NCBI RefSeq assembly: GCF_001949145.1
Contig: NW_019091477.1
Span: forward strand, 572,192 to 599,899
Direction: 5' to 3'
DNA length: 27,708 bases
DNA from: Acanthaster planci
Taxonomy: Eukaryota; Echinodermata; Asteroidea; Valvatida; Acanthasteridae
Shown: positions 1-10,267 of the stretch, one piece after another
Numbering within the stretch: position 1 is the stretch's first letter
Layout: each line of letters opens with the position of its first letter
Made by a program: the position numbers and the translations under genes
The notes under the pieces: generated by a model
The model's database searches: none
What the model was told of the DNA's origin: nothing
Seen by the model: only the letters and a program-made list of their open reading frames with translations

Positions 1-1615
1 AAAAAAGGCTGATTTAACTTTTTTTAAAAAAATGACAGGTCTCTTGACACCATGCCCCAGCGGACATGCACATTATCACGTGTAAATGTGTCTTCTCTCT
101 TCCGTTGCCTTCATTTGGCACGTCCGTGACCATGTATTAAATATGTACCATCACTTAGGTACTAGCTTGGTACAGGTGGTTGTTGAATCAAATATGCAGA
201 CCAACTGGTAAATGTATGCATTTGGCTTTTTTTTAATCACATGTATGCATTTGTATGTAATGAGGAAACACTTCCCACCCTTGACAGTTATTTGAGGGTC
301 TCAAGAACAATGCCGCCTTTCCGACATTTTTTTGGGGGGGGCAGGGGATGAGCTGGAGGAGGGGTCACGGTAGTAAGACAAGAAGCATGAGGGTACTTGA
401 GAGACATTCAGCAGCAATTGGTGTAGGTGAAGGACACCAGCATTTTCATCTTCTTTTTTTGGGGGGGGGGCTGGGTGTTACGCTTGGCTTCAACATGTTA
501 ATAGAGACAGCCGCGGGGGGAATCTTTCTCATCAACGCACTCTTTGAAAAGCAGTCAGCAAGCGAGATGTACTTGGGTCTCCTCCATCTCCCTCCTTTCT
601 CCCTCCGTGTTGTAGTTCAGCAGGAACAGGGGGGGGGTTTAGACTGCCTCCCTCAGCTCACTCTTCCCTCTCAGATGGAACAGGTGACAATGTTGAGAGT
701 GGGGGATGGGGGGTTGATTTGGTAAAGGAAGAAATCACCCATACATATTCACGGGGGAGGACATTAGCATAAATCTGAATACCGGCACCGCAGGCCGGTT
801 CTTACTAATCATCCCAAGTGCACGGCACACAAAAAACGGCAGGATAATACCTTTATAATATTCGTGAGGAACGTTGGAATGCAAGCCCCTGGGCTGTCTG
901 ACTTTTTCAGCGGATGCCTGTGCATGCTCCGGACGTAACTTATTTACATTTCTACCCTCCCCCCCCACCATCCTGCTCCTGTTGTGTGTCCGTTCGTTGA
1001 AACAGAGAGAAAGTCTGCCTCGAGGCCGGCGTTGCGAGGAGTCCTCTGACGTTTATCTCTGGACATTTTGTTTTTCAGCGCAAACAAACGTGGGAGACAG
1101 AAAGTGCAAAACGGAACATATGGGCTGGCGGAAGCCTGTCAGCCTCAAAACAAAAACGGGACAGAAAATCCCACATCTTGCAGACAGCTAAGACCCTTGA
1201 CTTTTGAAAAGCGGCCCAAAAAATTGTGCCCCCCCCCCCTTTTTTAGTCTCACAGTTTATCACCAGCTGGACAGTTGGATGAATCGGTGGGATTTTCGTT
1301 TTTAATAGGTCATGCCTGAAGAGCTCTTTTAAAATGCAGGTTAAATGACAACCATGTTGCGTTCATTTTCACACGGCGTTCATTTTCTTTTCAACCAATG
1401 CATCGGCTGATGTCAACAAAGGGATGGAAGTGCATCAGGGTTTTTTTTTTTGGTTGCCCTGGGCATAAAAAAACAGGGAACATTTTTGTTGTTTATTCAT
1501 CCTGGTCCTCGACCCTGGGATTTTTATAAGCACACAATATGAAAACAGATGTCATAATTATTATGTGGGCCAATGACAGAATGGCATTGATAGATCAGGG
1601 CCATTCCTGAGAGGA
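1..1615. other. Unique non-coding sequence with homopolymer tracts
   Basis: I see no gene here. The open frames are short, unlike any family I know, and cross long homopolymers. Visible tracts are G8 at 334-341, G10 at 461-470, G9 at 629-637, C8 at 959-966, C11 at 1229-1239 and T11 at 1441-1451. Several G tracts directly follow T tracts. Such runs are common in invertebrate intergenic and intronic DNA and would cause frameshifts in a coding region. The base composition shifts often and no repeat family stands out. Confidence 0.6.
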
Positions 1616-1627
1616 CTAGGGCTACAC

Positions 1628-2155
1628 ATACATGTACATGTACGCTAGACAAAAAACCGTCAATTGTATTTGGAATTAGTTTGTGTGTACAAAAGTAACG
1701 GCTCAGGAGAGCACTTCAACATTACACACTAAACAAAAACAGCAAACGCCCTTGTACGGTACAATTTCCCATAAATTATCACAAAACCATATTAAATCTT
1801 TAATATGCAAGCAACAAATTTTAAATGTACATGTACGTCATTTCCTGAGGGGAGCCATTAATGACATTTGGCTACTCCAGTACACACAGTATGAATATTA
1901 AGAAATTCGTGGAGGGTGAACATACCAGTATTTTTCCATTTATTTTTTAGAACTGGCTGAACTCACATGTACATGTTTGCAAAACAAAATAAAACAGAAG
2001 GGCGGTCACTTACCTTGTACATGTACAGTACATGTATTTGGTAATATTTATGATGTACAGTGTACAATGCACATACAGTGCATGTATGCTTAATTGATAC
2101 ATGTACATGATGTACATGTACATGCATGCTTAAATGCACATGTATGCATCAAATG
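1628..2155. repeat. Dense zone of ACATGTA/TGTACA palindromic words
   Basis: The self-complementary word ACATGT and its register shift TGTACA recur at short intervals, including 1628-1643, 1825-1837, 2016-2037 and a nearly continuous run at 2054-2155 that mixes ATGCAT and TGTACA. Runs such as TACATGTACATGTA are perfect palindromes and could fold into hairpins on either strand. Spacing is irregular, so this is a word-enriched zone and not a classical tandem array. The small minus-strand open frames here are by-products of the repeat. Confidence 0.75.
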
Positions 2156-2300
2156 TGCATATACCCGGAACATCATATTCTGGGTGTACATAAAATTTTT
2201 AAATGCCTGTAAAGTACACGTATATGTACACTGGTAGTTTAAAATGTACAATAAATCCCATGCAATGACCTGTACGTGTACGTAAAAAAAAAATATCATT

Positions 2301-2923
2301 CACGTCACAGCTGTGCTGATGTCTCCTAATGTGCAGGTACTGATGGGCTATGTACATCGCACTATGATGCACGAATCCATCCTTCTCCTGTTGGTAAATG
2401 CACTGCAAAAAGCCAAGCTTCTTTCCAGCCATTACATATTAGGAATAAAGGCTTTTGGTGTGCCTATTATGTCACTGTGTGGCTAAATAAAGAAACACGT
2501 GCTCATTGGTGGAAAGGGCTTCCCTCACTTAATTAGTATGCAAATTTATGCAGTGCCATGCACGCACAGAGCGCCACACTTGAGGTTCATTTATTTAATG
2601 GGGTTTACAAGTGTACAAGTACTTGGCGAGTTGCACTTTATAATGGCACAATGTGATGAGTGCATTCGGCTGGCCGGCATATAAAGTTTTATACACTGTA
2701 TACACGGCAGTCTATTGAAAGTCCTCTGCAGGGGGTGATGGGAGGAAAATGAAATATCCACGGTATAATCGCCAGAGGTTTTGAGGGCTCCACTGCCGTG
2801 TCTATGATTTGTGTCTGTCTGCCAAAAGCCACTACCCGTTTCGTCAACACTCATGTAGAAACACCTGAGCGGCAACATCGTGGTTTTCCAGATTTTTAAG
2901 AGATCGTTGAAAAAAAAAAAATG
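2301..2923. other. Unique non-coding sequence with an octamer/homeodomain-like patch
   Basis: No gene is supported. The notable feature is a patch at 2528-2552 where TAATTAG (2530-2536) is followed by a perfect POU octamer word ATGCAAAT (2538-2545) and then TTATGCA. The rest is unique sequence of mixed composition, with short frames that lack codon structure or recognisable domains. Confidence 0.5.
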
Positions 2924-2996
2924 AAATCGGGAAAATCCTGATGAAAAAAAAAACAAATCCCCAAATCGGGAGAAATCCTGACAGATTGCACCCCTG
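2924..2996 (-). mobile_element. Possible hAT-like transposon end with a degenerate direct repeat
   Basis: Two imperfect copies of a word close to AAATCGGGARAATCCTGA lie at 2924-2942 and 2963-2982, separated by an A-rich stretch. The segment ends in CCCCTG at 2991-2996, so the minus strand starts CAGGGGTGCAATCTG. CAGGGG-type ends are typical of hAT elements and their MITEs. A candidate opposite end, CAGGGGGTGATG, lies at 2729-2740, but I cannot see a clean 8-bp target duplication around the pair. The element boundaries and superfamily are therefore an inference. Confidence 0.35.
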
Positions 2997-3483
2997 CCTT
3001 TGTCAAACATAAACAGTCCAAAATCAGGGTGAAAACGTTAGTTTGCAATGAAGAATACAAGGGCATGATAAATATGGTGCTAACACACTGGGCAACATGG
3101 TGCATGCATGCACTGGGTTTCATTACCAAGCCTGTATAATTTTTAGTGGTGTTAAACCCTCCAGATTATTTTGAAACAACAACCCTGAGCCCAGGTTTAC
3201 ATGAGCAGGTACCCATCAGTACACATTCAGGAAAATCATCAGAAACTGCTTCCCAGAAAACCTTGCAATGTGTCAAAAACCCTGTGAACTTACGAGATGG
3301 AATGTCCATTGTAGGCGTGAGAATGATTATCATAACCCAGATCTCAGCCTACAAAGACACTTTTTTGGTCAATCTAATTTTTGGCTGCCTTCCCCCATGG
3401 AGATCGCTGGTTTCAGATTCCAGGAGAAAAAACACTGAGACAATTATTGTTTTTTTAGGTTATTTTTACCAAATCAGGAATTG

Positions 3484-3502
3484 GGTCAGTCTTGGACTGA
3501 CC
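3484..3502. repeat. Perfect short hairpin
   Basis: GGTCAGTC at 3484-3491 and GACTGACC at 3495-3502 are exact reverse complements separated by a TTG loop. There is no T-run suggesting a terminator, and it lies in animal non-coding DNA, so it is recorded only as a structure. Confidence 0.6.
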
Positions 3503-4670
3503 TCTTAGGGGCTAAGACCTGGTAGAGAGAGCAGGGCCCAGTTCCATTCCCTCCGACTCAAACGGGAATTTCATGCGAGGCTTCCTCATTATGAGAATAA
3601 ATTGTTCTGATTCAATTATGCATCCCACGCACCATCATCATGTGGTCACGGACTCGATGCTGAACCCAAACACAGCTAAAAAAAAAAAAAAGAATGAAGG
3701 GGTGGGAGTAGAAGCAGAAATAGGAAACGAGGGAAGAATTTACATGTATGACGTTGGGAGCTCCCATTTATTTACCGAGAGAGATCTGGGTAGTCTGGGC
3801 GATGTGCCGAGAGCTCCATCGACACAAATCAAAATTGAAAAGGAGGTGATTATTCCGTATTCTGAGTTGGCATTTTTTTTTTCCTTCTCTCTTTCGGCGG
3901 GCCCATCTCGGGTTCCTATCATCAGCGACGACGGCCGTGACGCAACATGAATCACAAACGTGTACCACGCCACTCGCCCGCGGGGCCTGACGATATGATT
4001 TTTAATGTGAGCCGACGGAGGGGTTGAACGAGCAGTTTAGTTGGACGCAAGACAGGGGAGGGAAACGCCGATGAGGTGAAAGGGACCGAGCGATGTGATT
4101 AGCTCCTTCTCTTCATCTCCTTTCCCTTCCTCATGGCTGTGTCTTATTTCTCACCGCTTGCCCTCTTCCCCATGCTTCTCTCTAAATGTTGTGACTGCGG
4201 CGGTGGTGATTTACTGTTCGGGATGTGCTCGGCCAAGACCCCGTCGCAGGAAATGAAGTCGAGTACAGTTCATTGCACTGATTACTTTGCCTAATTTGGT
4301 CTGGCTCTGGGGTTCTTCCTTTCCGTTTCTCCAGCGAAGTTGACAGCAGATTGGCTACCCTTGGGTAAAAAAGACAGATCCCCCCCCTCCCTTGTCTGAT
4401 GGACAACAAAGATTATTCTAGCTCATTACATTTGGAAACAGGAAATTAATCATTCTTTTCCCAACTGATTCCACATGAGAATCTGGACACTGCTTTGAAA
4501 TAAAAGAAAAAGGAATCGCTACTTCTCACTTCATAACTAGCAAACACAATGTCTTTATGACACAAAATGTACTGTACCCGCATGTGCATGCGGAATGCAA
4601 AACTAACACGGATGAGATGCGATGCTCATTTTGGGGCCGTAATATTCCGTCAACAACGACAAATCTTTTT

Positions 4671-4685
4671 GTGTGTGTGTGTGTG
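4671..4685. repeat. GT dinucleotide microsatellite
   Basis: A short uninterrupted GT run of about seven units follows a T5 tract and ends in GCATGG. It is an ordinary microsatellite with no sign of function. Confidence 0.85.
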
Positions 4686-5470
4686 CATGGATGAAAAAAA
4701 ACCCTGCAGGGTTGTTGGGGGAATATCATGACGCCAATTTAAATCTTCGCCCAGTCGCGCCCATAATGTGTGGTGCTGACAGCACTGCCGCAGCCAACTT
4801 GCATGCAGTTTTTTTTAAAGGGCAGTCTACTGTGAGCAGCACTCACTAGGTGGGGAGTACATGTGCATGTAGGAGTGGGGGGTGGGAGAACGACGAGGGA
4901 GGGGTGTGGACACTACAGAGTAATGCTGCTTCCAGATTACGGTACCTGGCTACAGTTCCAATCAGCATGCCTACATGTACATGCATGTCTATGGGAAATT
5001 CCAGTGGATTCAAATTAAAGAGACTCATGTACAGGTGTACCTGTGCAGAATTTTTAGTCACTGCCAATTAACCGTGTAACTTTTGTACACGGTCCTAACT
5101 GTGCAATTACTGAAAGTTATATGTGACCTGTTCCAACAAATACCAGAAAAAGCAGCTGAAAAACAAGAGGGGATTTTTGGTAGTTTTTGAGTTCTCAAAT
5201 GAATTCAGCTTTCAACAATGATATTTTGGGTATTATTTACAATAACCCCAAGAGAAGGGTTCTGACCCAGTCAGTGACCGATGTAGTCAACCTTTAGTGG
5301 TAAACATTTTGGTTCTGCGTTAGTCTGTCCGGGTTTTGTGAGAACAGGTCACACAAGCAAGCTCCATACCTAACATGCTTCAAAGACCTACATGTACATG
5401 AATGGGAGGGAGTCAATTCTTTGCTGCTGGGGGGAGGGGGCAGGGCAGTTGTGTGAAAGCCAGAGGCTAA

Positions 5471-5486
5471 CTACTGGTACCAGTAG
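5471..5486. repeat. Perfect 16-bp palindrome CTACTGGTACCAGTAG
   Basis: The 16 bases equal their own reverse complement, centred on GGTACC. The palindrome sits just upstream of the 21-bp minisatellite and may mark the edge where the array began. No binding protein can be assigned. Confidence 0.8.
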
Positions 5487-5489
5487 CAC

Positions 5490-5704
5490 AACTGGGCTTA
5501 ATTTGGCGCAACTGGGCCTAGGGTTGGTGCAACTGGGCTTAGGGTTGGTGCAACTGGGCTTCGGGATGGCAACAACTGGGCTCAGGGTTGGCACAACTGC
5601 GCTTAGGGTTGGCACAACTGGGCTTACATGTAGGTTGGCACAACTGGGCTAGGATTGGCACAATTGGGCTTAGGGTTGACGCAACTGGGCTTAGGGGTTG
5701 GCAC
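5490..5704. repeat. 21-bp minisatellite, about ten units
   Basis: The unit is close to AACTGGGCTTAGGGTTGGCA plus one base and repeats about ten times with substitutions. One unit carries a small ACATGTA insertion near 5625-5633, and units near 5655 and 5700 differ by one or two bases. Because 21 is a multiple of three, frames across it look like a seven-residue protein repeat (QLGLGLV on the plus strand), but the flanks do not extend this into a gene. TTAGGG occurs in most units but never in direct succession, so this is not telomeric DNA. The units differ enough to indicate an old array. Confidence 0.9.
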
Positions 5705-7262
5705 CTTGCTAGAGCATTCAGCTGGTCAAAGGATTCTGTACTATACATGTACATGTACATGTACCGGTAAGGTACACCAACGTACCGGTATTTACATAAA
5801 ACAAGACAATGTTGTCAGCGACAAAAGATGACTGAAATCCTCAGCCAACCAACTTGCTCCACTCAAAGCAGTGCATGAATTCATGCATGGGCGTACACAA
5901 TTTACTGACCCATCTCTACGGCTGCTCATTATTCTTTGATTCACTGAAAACAAGTTACAATGTATTACGCACATCCAACATGTAGGGTACTGTAGAACTT
6001 TTCAACAACACGAACAAGGACAAAACACGGCGTATCTGTTTAGAATTTTCATTTACATGCACAGGAGCCTCGAAAAGACTGAAGACATTTTTTTGCCCAT
6101 TAATATCCCCCCCCGGTGTAAAGTCATACTGAAATTTGAGGATTTGGGACTGTTTAGGTTAACATATTTCCAACAGTGCTGTCCAGGTGCAACTCTCTCC
6201 ACAGCAGCCCAAGTGGACTCCTTCTAATCCGATAAATTCTATTCCATAGTCTGGACAGGTAAGGGGGGTCAGTGGATGGCCTTGGCTGCCCAGCCGGGAG
6301 GACTCCAGCTGGTACCAAAACCGAACAGCACAAAATGAAGAAAGCACAGAGTGCAGACGCAGAAACGCTACCCAGATGTGCTTTTCCTCTAATTGCTACT
6401 CCCTCACAAAATTGCCCACCACTCTGCCCTCCTTTTCTTCCTTTTCTCCCACTTGATTCCAATATGCCCAGGCATCATCCTGAGATTTCCACTTCCACAG
6501 TCGGGGATATTAACTCGTATTCACCGGACCCACCCCGTGCGACCTTCTTCCCCGATATTAATCTCGGCAAATCCAGAGAGAGGAAAAGACAGGGAGATCT
6601 CAAACATATCTATTGCTTTTATACAGTTCATATTCATATTGCATGCAGTAAAATGTACTGTACGTGTACATGTACTTCAAACACATCCTCTCCATTTTGG
6701 AACAAGAGGGGGGGTGTTTCTTTTCACAGTACATGTACATGGAAACGTCATTTCTTTGTTGGGACGTGCATGTTTATGCATATTTGGCAGGGGGGCACAC
6801 TGAACGCGGGTGACCAATTAGTTTGAAAAGTTCCTACCAACCTGTCTTTCCTTTGGCGGTGAGGGTGCATTTCAACTCCAAGCAAATCATGTACACGTAC
6901 TCGTACATGTTGATTTATGTACGTGCAAGTTGTATTCATCACTGAAAAGATCAATAAACGCTCATAATGTACCGGTATGTATACGTGTAAGTGCATGTAC
7001 CTATGCACAATAAAAATTACATACAAACATACTAATGTTTCAGCATTTACATAGGCTTATAAAGTTGAAATGATTACTTTCTTAACTTACTGATTACTTA
7101 CATGTACTTTAAAGATTAATTTGATTAATTTTTATTACAACATGTAATCAAAATCTTTTTATGTCATTTAAGCAGAGAAAGAAAAGAACACAGGCATCCA
7201 CCAATTTTTATGAACTTTTTTTAGACTTGCAAAAAATGCAATCTGCAAGATACATACAAGTA
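5705..7262. other. Unique sequence with ACATGTA tracts and a splice-like segment
   Basis: No protein gene is supported. ACATGTACATGTACATGTAC runs lie at 5744-5764, with others near 6655-6675, 6728-6740 and 6890-6990. The segment 6190-6260 has acceptor-like and donor-like words (see findings), but all three plus-strand frames between them contain stops. The longest plus-strand frame of the window starts here (6272, 184 codons). It is proline- and threonine-rich, then runs into the palindromic tracts, and looks fortuitous. Confidence 0.5.
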
Positions 7263-7581
7263 TACATGTAGGTGTACAAGTAGGTGTACAAGTAGGTGTA
7301 CAAGTAGGTGTACAAGTAGGTGTACAAGTAGGTGTACACGTAGGTGTACATGTAGGTGTACATGTAGGTGTACACGTAGGTGTACACGTAGGTGTACACG
7401 TAAGTGTACACGTAGGTGTACATGTGGGTGTACATGTGGGTGTACATGTAGGTGTACATGTGGGTGTACATTGTACATGTAGGTGTACACGTAGGTGTAC
7501 ACGTAGGTGTACACGTAGGTGTACATGTAGGTGTACATGTAGGTGTACATGTAGGTGTACATGTAGGTGTACATGTAGGTG
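7263..7581. repeat. 12-bp minisatellite, 26 units in variant blocks
   Basis: The unit is TACANGTAGGTG, where N is mainly A, C or T. The units fall into runs of the same variant: one CATG, five CAAG, one CACG, two CATG, four CACG-type (one with an internal A), four CATG (three with GTGGG), a 7-bp interruption TACATTG, one CATG, three CACG and five CATG. A 12-bp unit without stops leaves all three minus-strand frames open, giving false proteins such as CTPT or HVHL repeats. The array abuts the family-1 MITE at 7581 with no spacer. Confidence 0.95.
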
Positions 7582-7706
7582 GGTAATTCCAGAAATTAGG
7601 GGTCCACTTGTTTTGCATGTCCCTGTCACATCTGATACATGATTTTAGTTCAGAACACATTTTCTAATTTCCAAGAGTGATGAATTAATGCAAATTACCT
7701 GCCAAA
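7581..7706 (+). mobile_element. MITE family 1, truncated copy A
   Basis: The copy begins with GGGTAATTCCAGAAATTAGG followed by GGTCC, then the shared interior (CATGTCCCTGT, CATTTTCTAATTTCCAAGAG, GATGAATTAATGCAAATTAC) and fades after the word CCTGCCAAA at about 7706. Compared with the full copy at 13194-13457 it lacks the second half and the right terminal repeat. It starts exactly where the 12-bp minisatellite ends. There is no coding capacity, so it is a non-autonomous element. Confidence 0.9.
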
Positions 7707-9243
7707 ACCATATGTAAGTTGTGAATTTCAAAACTAAATTTCAAGCAATAATCCATGGAGAAAGCTCCTGATTTAGTAAGTCCTGTAATCATCGACAAAA
7801 GGAAACCATTTTCCCTGGTTACACACACACAGCGTCAAATTACTCCACTCTAAAACTCCACTCCCAAATCAGAGTATTCTCATGGCCATATTTTTGCCCA
7901 AGCAAAAGCTTCAACAGTGCACCACTGCCTCCCACAGCCTCTCGAGCTTCTTGAGCCAGAAATTTGTGTCACTTTGCTTTTTCCAGTAGGACCATTTCTG
8001 ATGACATCAGACGGCGGAAGATCTTGCAACTATCACTCAGTTTTTTTGCTCACAATTTTGGGAGTCGTCCTTTCAGATCTCTTTCCTTCCGATGGTGTCT
8101 GCATTTCTCCTAGCTCTTTAAACTCAAAAACCGCTAAAATCCCAAGCAGCTGTAAGCTCTTGGCTTCGCCAGGAACGCTCTCTTAGAACTTCCTCGATCA
8201 GTCCGCAACCCTGGGATTAAGGCAGATTTTTGGAAGGGGAGTAGATCGGCCGATTGATTACGATTGATCTCTGGCCCTGAGGGATGGGGTAGGGAGGGAA
8301 GGAGGGCGGATGATAAGAACCGACGAAAGGAAAGCAAGAAATTGAAGAAACAGAGATCTGGGGTGGGGGCTGAGAAAAGACAGGGAATGAGGCAAGCTAG
8401 CGAGTTTACATCACAAAAGAAAGAGGTTGGAATCCTGCTTTACAAGAAAGGCACTGACATTTCCAATGTCATTTTCCCCATAAATCTAAACAAGCTCAAT
8501 CTATGCATTGTATCTGGCAGTGTTCAACAAACGCGTTGAAAGGTCAATGACTGCCACCGGTACACGAGTACCAGTACATGCGTACTTTTAGACAAAAAAG
8601 GCCGTCAAAGAAACTAAACGTACAGTTTGGTCCACGGCAACTTGAAATGCACACTGCTGACAGGAGGGATCTCTTCATCAGTTCATACCGGTGTGTTCAT
8701 GTACGTAATTGCCAAAAAATAGACTTGTGAACAAGCCCTGCAGAGCGTGCTGCCTCCAATTGTTGCACTGTTCCAGTTTCCTCGCTTCTCCAGATTTTAT
8801 TTACGTACTGGTTTACGTTCAACAGCCCTTTGTGAGATTTTTAGACTTGTCGATTGTTTTCCATCTCTTAATGCAATTGTCCTTTGAAATTTGGTTCCCA
8901 AGGCCACATGTGGACACAAATAAAGAACTTGAACTACATGTACAGTGTACGAGTGGAACAAGAATTGAACGAGGGACTGGCTGGCAAATCTGCATCCATA
9001 CACAGTGCATTACGGTGCCTGCACTTACAGTACTTGCTACCGGTACATGTACATCTCTCTGTGGCCTAAAACGTATGGGCCTTGAGCGGGACCAAGAGAG
9101 GGCGCTATTTTCTCAGCAACCGAGGGCACTTTTGGTTGGAACTGAACTTTGCTGGGTCAAGAACCACTAGAAATGTGCCCATCATGGCGGCAGCCCGACC
9201 AACCAAATGAACATTCCCGACCAGCACGGCTCTTTCCAACCAG
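7707..9243. other. Unique non-coding stretch
   Basis: I see no gene and no recognised repeat family. A short AC run lies near 7823-7831. A purine-rich stretch at about 8275-8400 is open on the plus strand but has low complexity. ACATGTA/ACCGGT words occur near 8555-8582, 8935-8945 and 9040-9052. Confidence 0.5.
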
Positions 9244-9314
9244 AGAGGGGGTGCTAATGCTGGAGGCGGATATCCACCGGAGAGGGGGTGCTTCTGCTGG
9301 AGGCGGATACCCGT
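9244..9314. repeat. 37-bp direct tandem duplication
   Basis: Two adjacent copies start with AGAGGGGGTGC at 9244 and 9281 and share GCTGGAGGCGGATA and ACC-type endings. They differ by a few substitutions (AAT versus TTC, TATCC versus TACCC). The duplication looks recent relative to its surroundings. It is open in several frames, but I see no protein family. Confidence 0.85.
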
Positions 9315-9435
9315 ACTTTCTTCTTGTATTGACATTCTTCCTCTTAACTTCTGCACTAAGGAGCCTCAAAAAAACAAGCATCAAGGAGTTACAAGTAGTC
9401 CCACACAGTGGTTTTTACTAGTGCCACATGTACAT

Positions 9436-9926
9436 GGGTAATTCCAGAAATTAGGGGTCCAAAAGTGTGGTATTTCATGTCCCTGTTACATCTTACCTTT
9501 TGTTATTTGACATGGAAACATCACCGGAATTTTTTTCAAACGATTACTATTTGCTTGGCAGGTAATTCGCATTAATTCATCACTCTTGGAAATTAGAAAA
9601 TGTGTTATGGGGCCAATGTCATGGCGCTGCTTAAGAGAAAACCTTGTTGAAGTGTGAAAAAAACCTTGCTTGACAAATCAGGTTACCAGCCAAAACTTCT
9701 TGTGATGTATATTGTTTTGGAATGGTATTTACCTGTCTTTTGGTTAGCATGACAATCACATAGAGTTTCAGCTGGTAACCTTTGTTTATTAAGCAAGCTT
9801 TTTTTCATGCTTAAGCAAATTCTGTGCTTAAGCAGCTCTATGAAATTGGCCCCTGAACTTACAAAATCAAATAATAGATGTGACAGGGACGTGAAAAATA
9901 TGGACCCCTAATTTCTGGAACTACCC
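9436..9926 (-). mobile_element. MITE family 1, copy B, interrupted by a nested MITE
   Basis: Both terminal repeats are present: GGGTAATTCCAGAAATTAGG at the left and the complement ending GGAACTACCC at 9926. The interior is in the opposite orientation to the other copies, shown by TAATTCGCATTAATTC and CTTGGAAATTAGAAAATGTG. A 245-bp family-2 element (9609-9853) splits it. Removing that leaves about 246 bp, in line with the other full copies (239 and 264 bp). The octamer core has one changed base (ATGCGAAT). Flanks: ACATGTACAT on the left and GCCTGC on the right, with no clear target duplication. Confidence 0.93.
9609..9853. mobile_element. MITE family 2, nested copy
   Basis: A 245-bp element with imperfect terminal inverted repeats: GGGGCCAATGTCATGGCGCT at the left, and at the right the complement of GGGGCCAATTTCATAGAGCT, both continuing into GCTTAAG. 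It has no coding capacity. It interrupts a family-1 MITE, so it is the younger insertion. The flanks read GTGTTAT on the left and TGAAC on the right. The uninterrupted copy at 21205 reads GTGTTATGAAC in this orientation, so at most one base appears duplicated. Confidence 0.92.
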
Positions 9927-9986
9927 GCCTGCTCTTCAAGCACACTGGTGCATGTACATGTACATGTAGCCTTTTCTCCCTGCTCT

Positions 9987-10267
9987 GGGCCCAATTTTAA
10001 TGGAACTGCTTAACAGTTAGCAGAAAAGGCGTGCTAACTTCAGCAGAAACATCTGCTAACCTTAAGCAATATTTCATGGAGTCGCTTAGCGCGATTCTGC
10101 GAAAGGTTGTGCGTGCATCGAGAGTTAAATCGCTAAGTTTAACCAAATTTGTCCTCCAAGGTTAGCATGGTCTTGGCTGTGCTCACTGCTTACGGTCTCC
10201 ATGAAACATGTGGAGCCTTCGTTAGCATAAAATCGCATGCTAAGCAGCGCCGTGAAAAATTGGGCCC
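9987..10267. mobile_element. MITE family 2, second copy
   Basis: A 281-bp element with ends GGGCCCAATTTTAATGGAAC and the complement of GGGCCCAATTTTTCACGGCG, both leading into a GCTTAA/GCTTAG word as in the nested copy at 9609. The interior has several GTTAGCA/TGCTAAC words in both orientations, suggesting extended internal pairing. It has no open frame of note. It lies only 60 bases from copy B of family 1. I see no target duplication. Confidence 0.88.

Larger units (their letters stand above)
2997..5470. other. Long unique non-coding stretch
   Basis: I find no gene in this stretch. It contains A13 at about 3680-3693, a GT dinucleotide run at about 4671-4685, a perfect short hairpin at 3484-3502, and scattered ACATGTA words near 4860, 4975 and 5390. 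The segment from about 3560 to 4430 is low in repeats and has mixed composition with AATTATGCA-type words. It could hold a conserved regulatory element, but nothing in the sequence alone proves that. Confidence 0.5.

Noticed and set aside
5490-5704. TTAGGG words as an interstitial telomere
   Set aside because: TTAGGG occurs once per 21-bp unit and never in tandem.
5392-5770. Frames with QLGLGLV or NPKPSC-type seven-residue repeats
   Set aside because: The 21-bp satellite explains them. Frames continue in both strands with no start context or flanking domain.
6272-6826. Longest plus-strand frame (184 codons)
   Set aside because: No domain, low-complexity proline-rich start, and the second half is translated ACATGTA repeat.
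7168-7660. Three overlapping minus-strand frames with CTPT, HVHL and YMYT repeats
   Set aside because: A 12-bp stop-free unit keeps every frame open. There is no non-repetitive domain, and the frames overlap a transposon.
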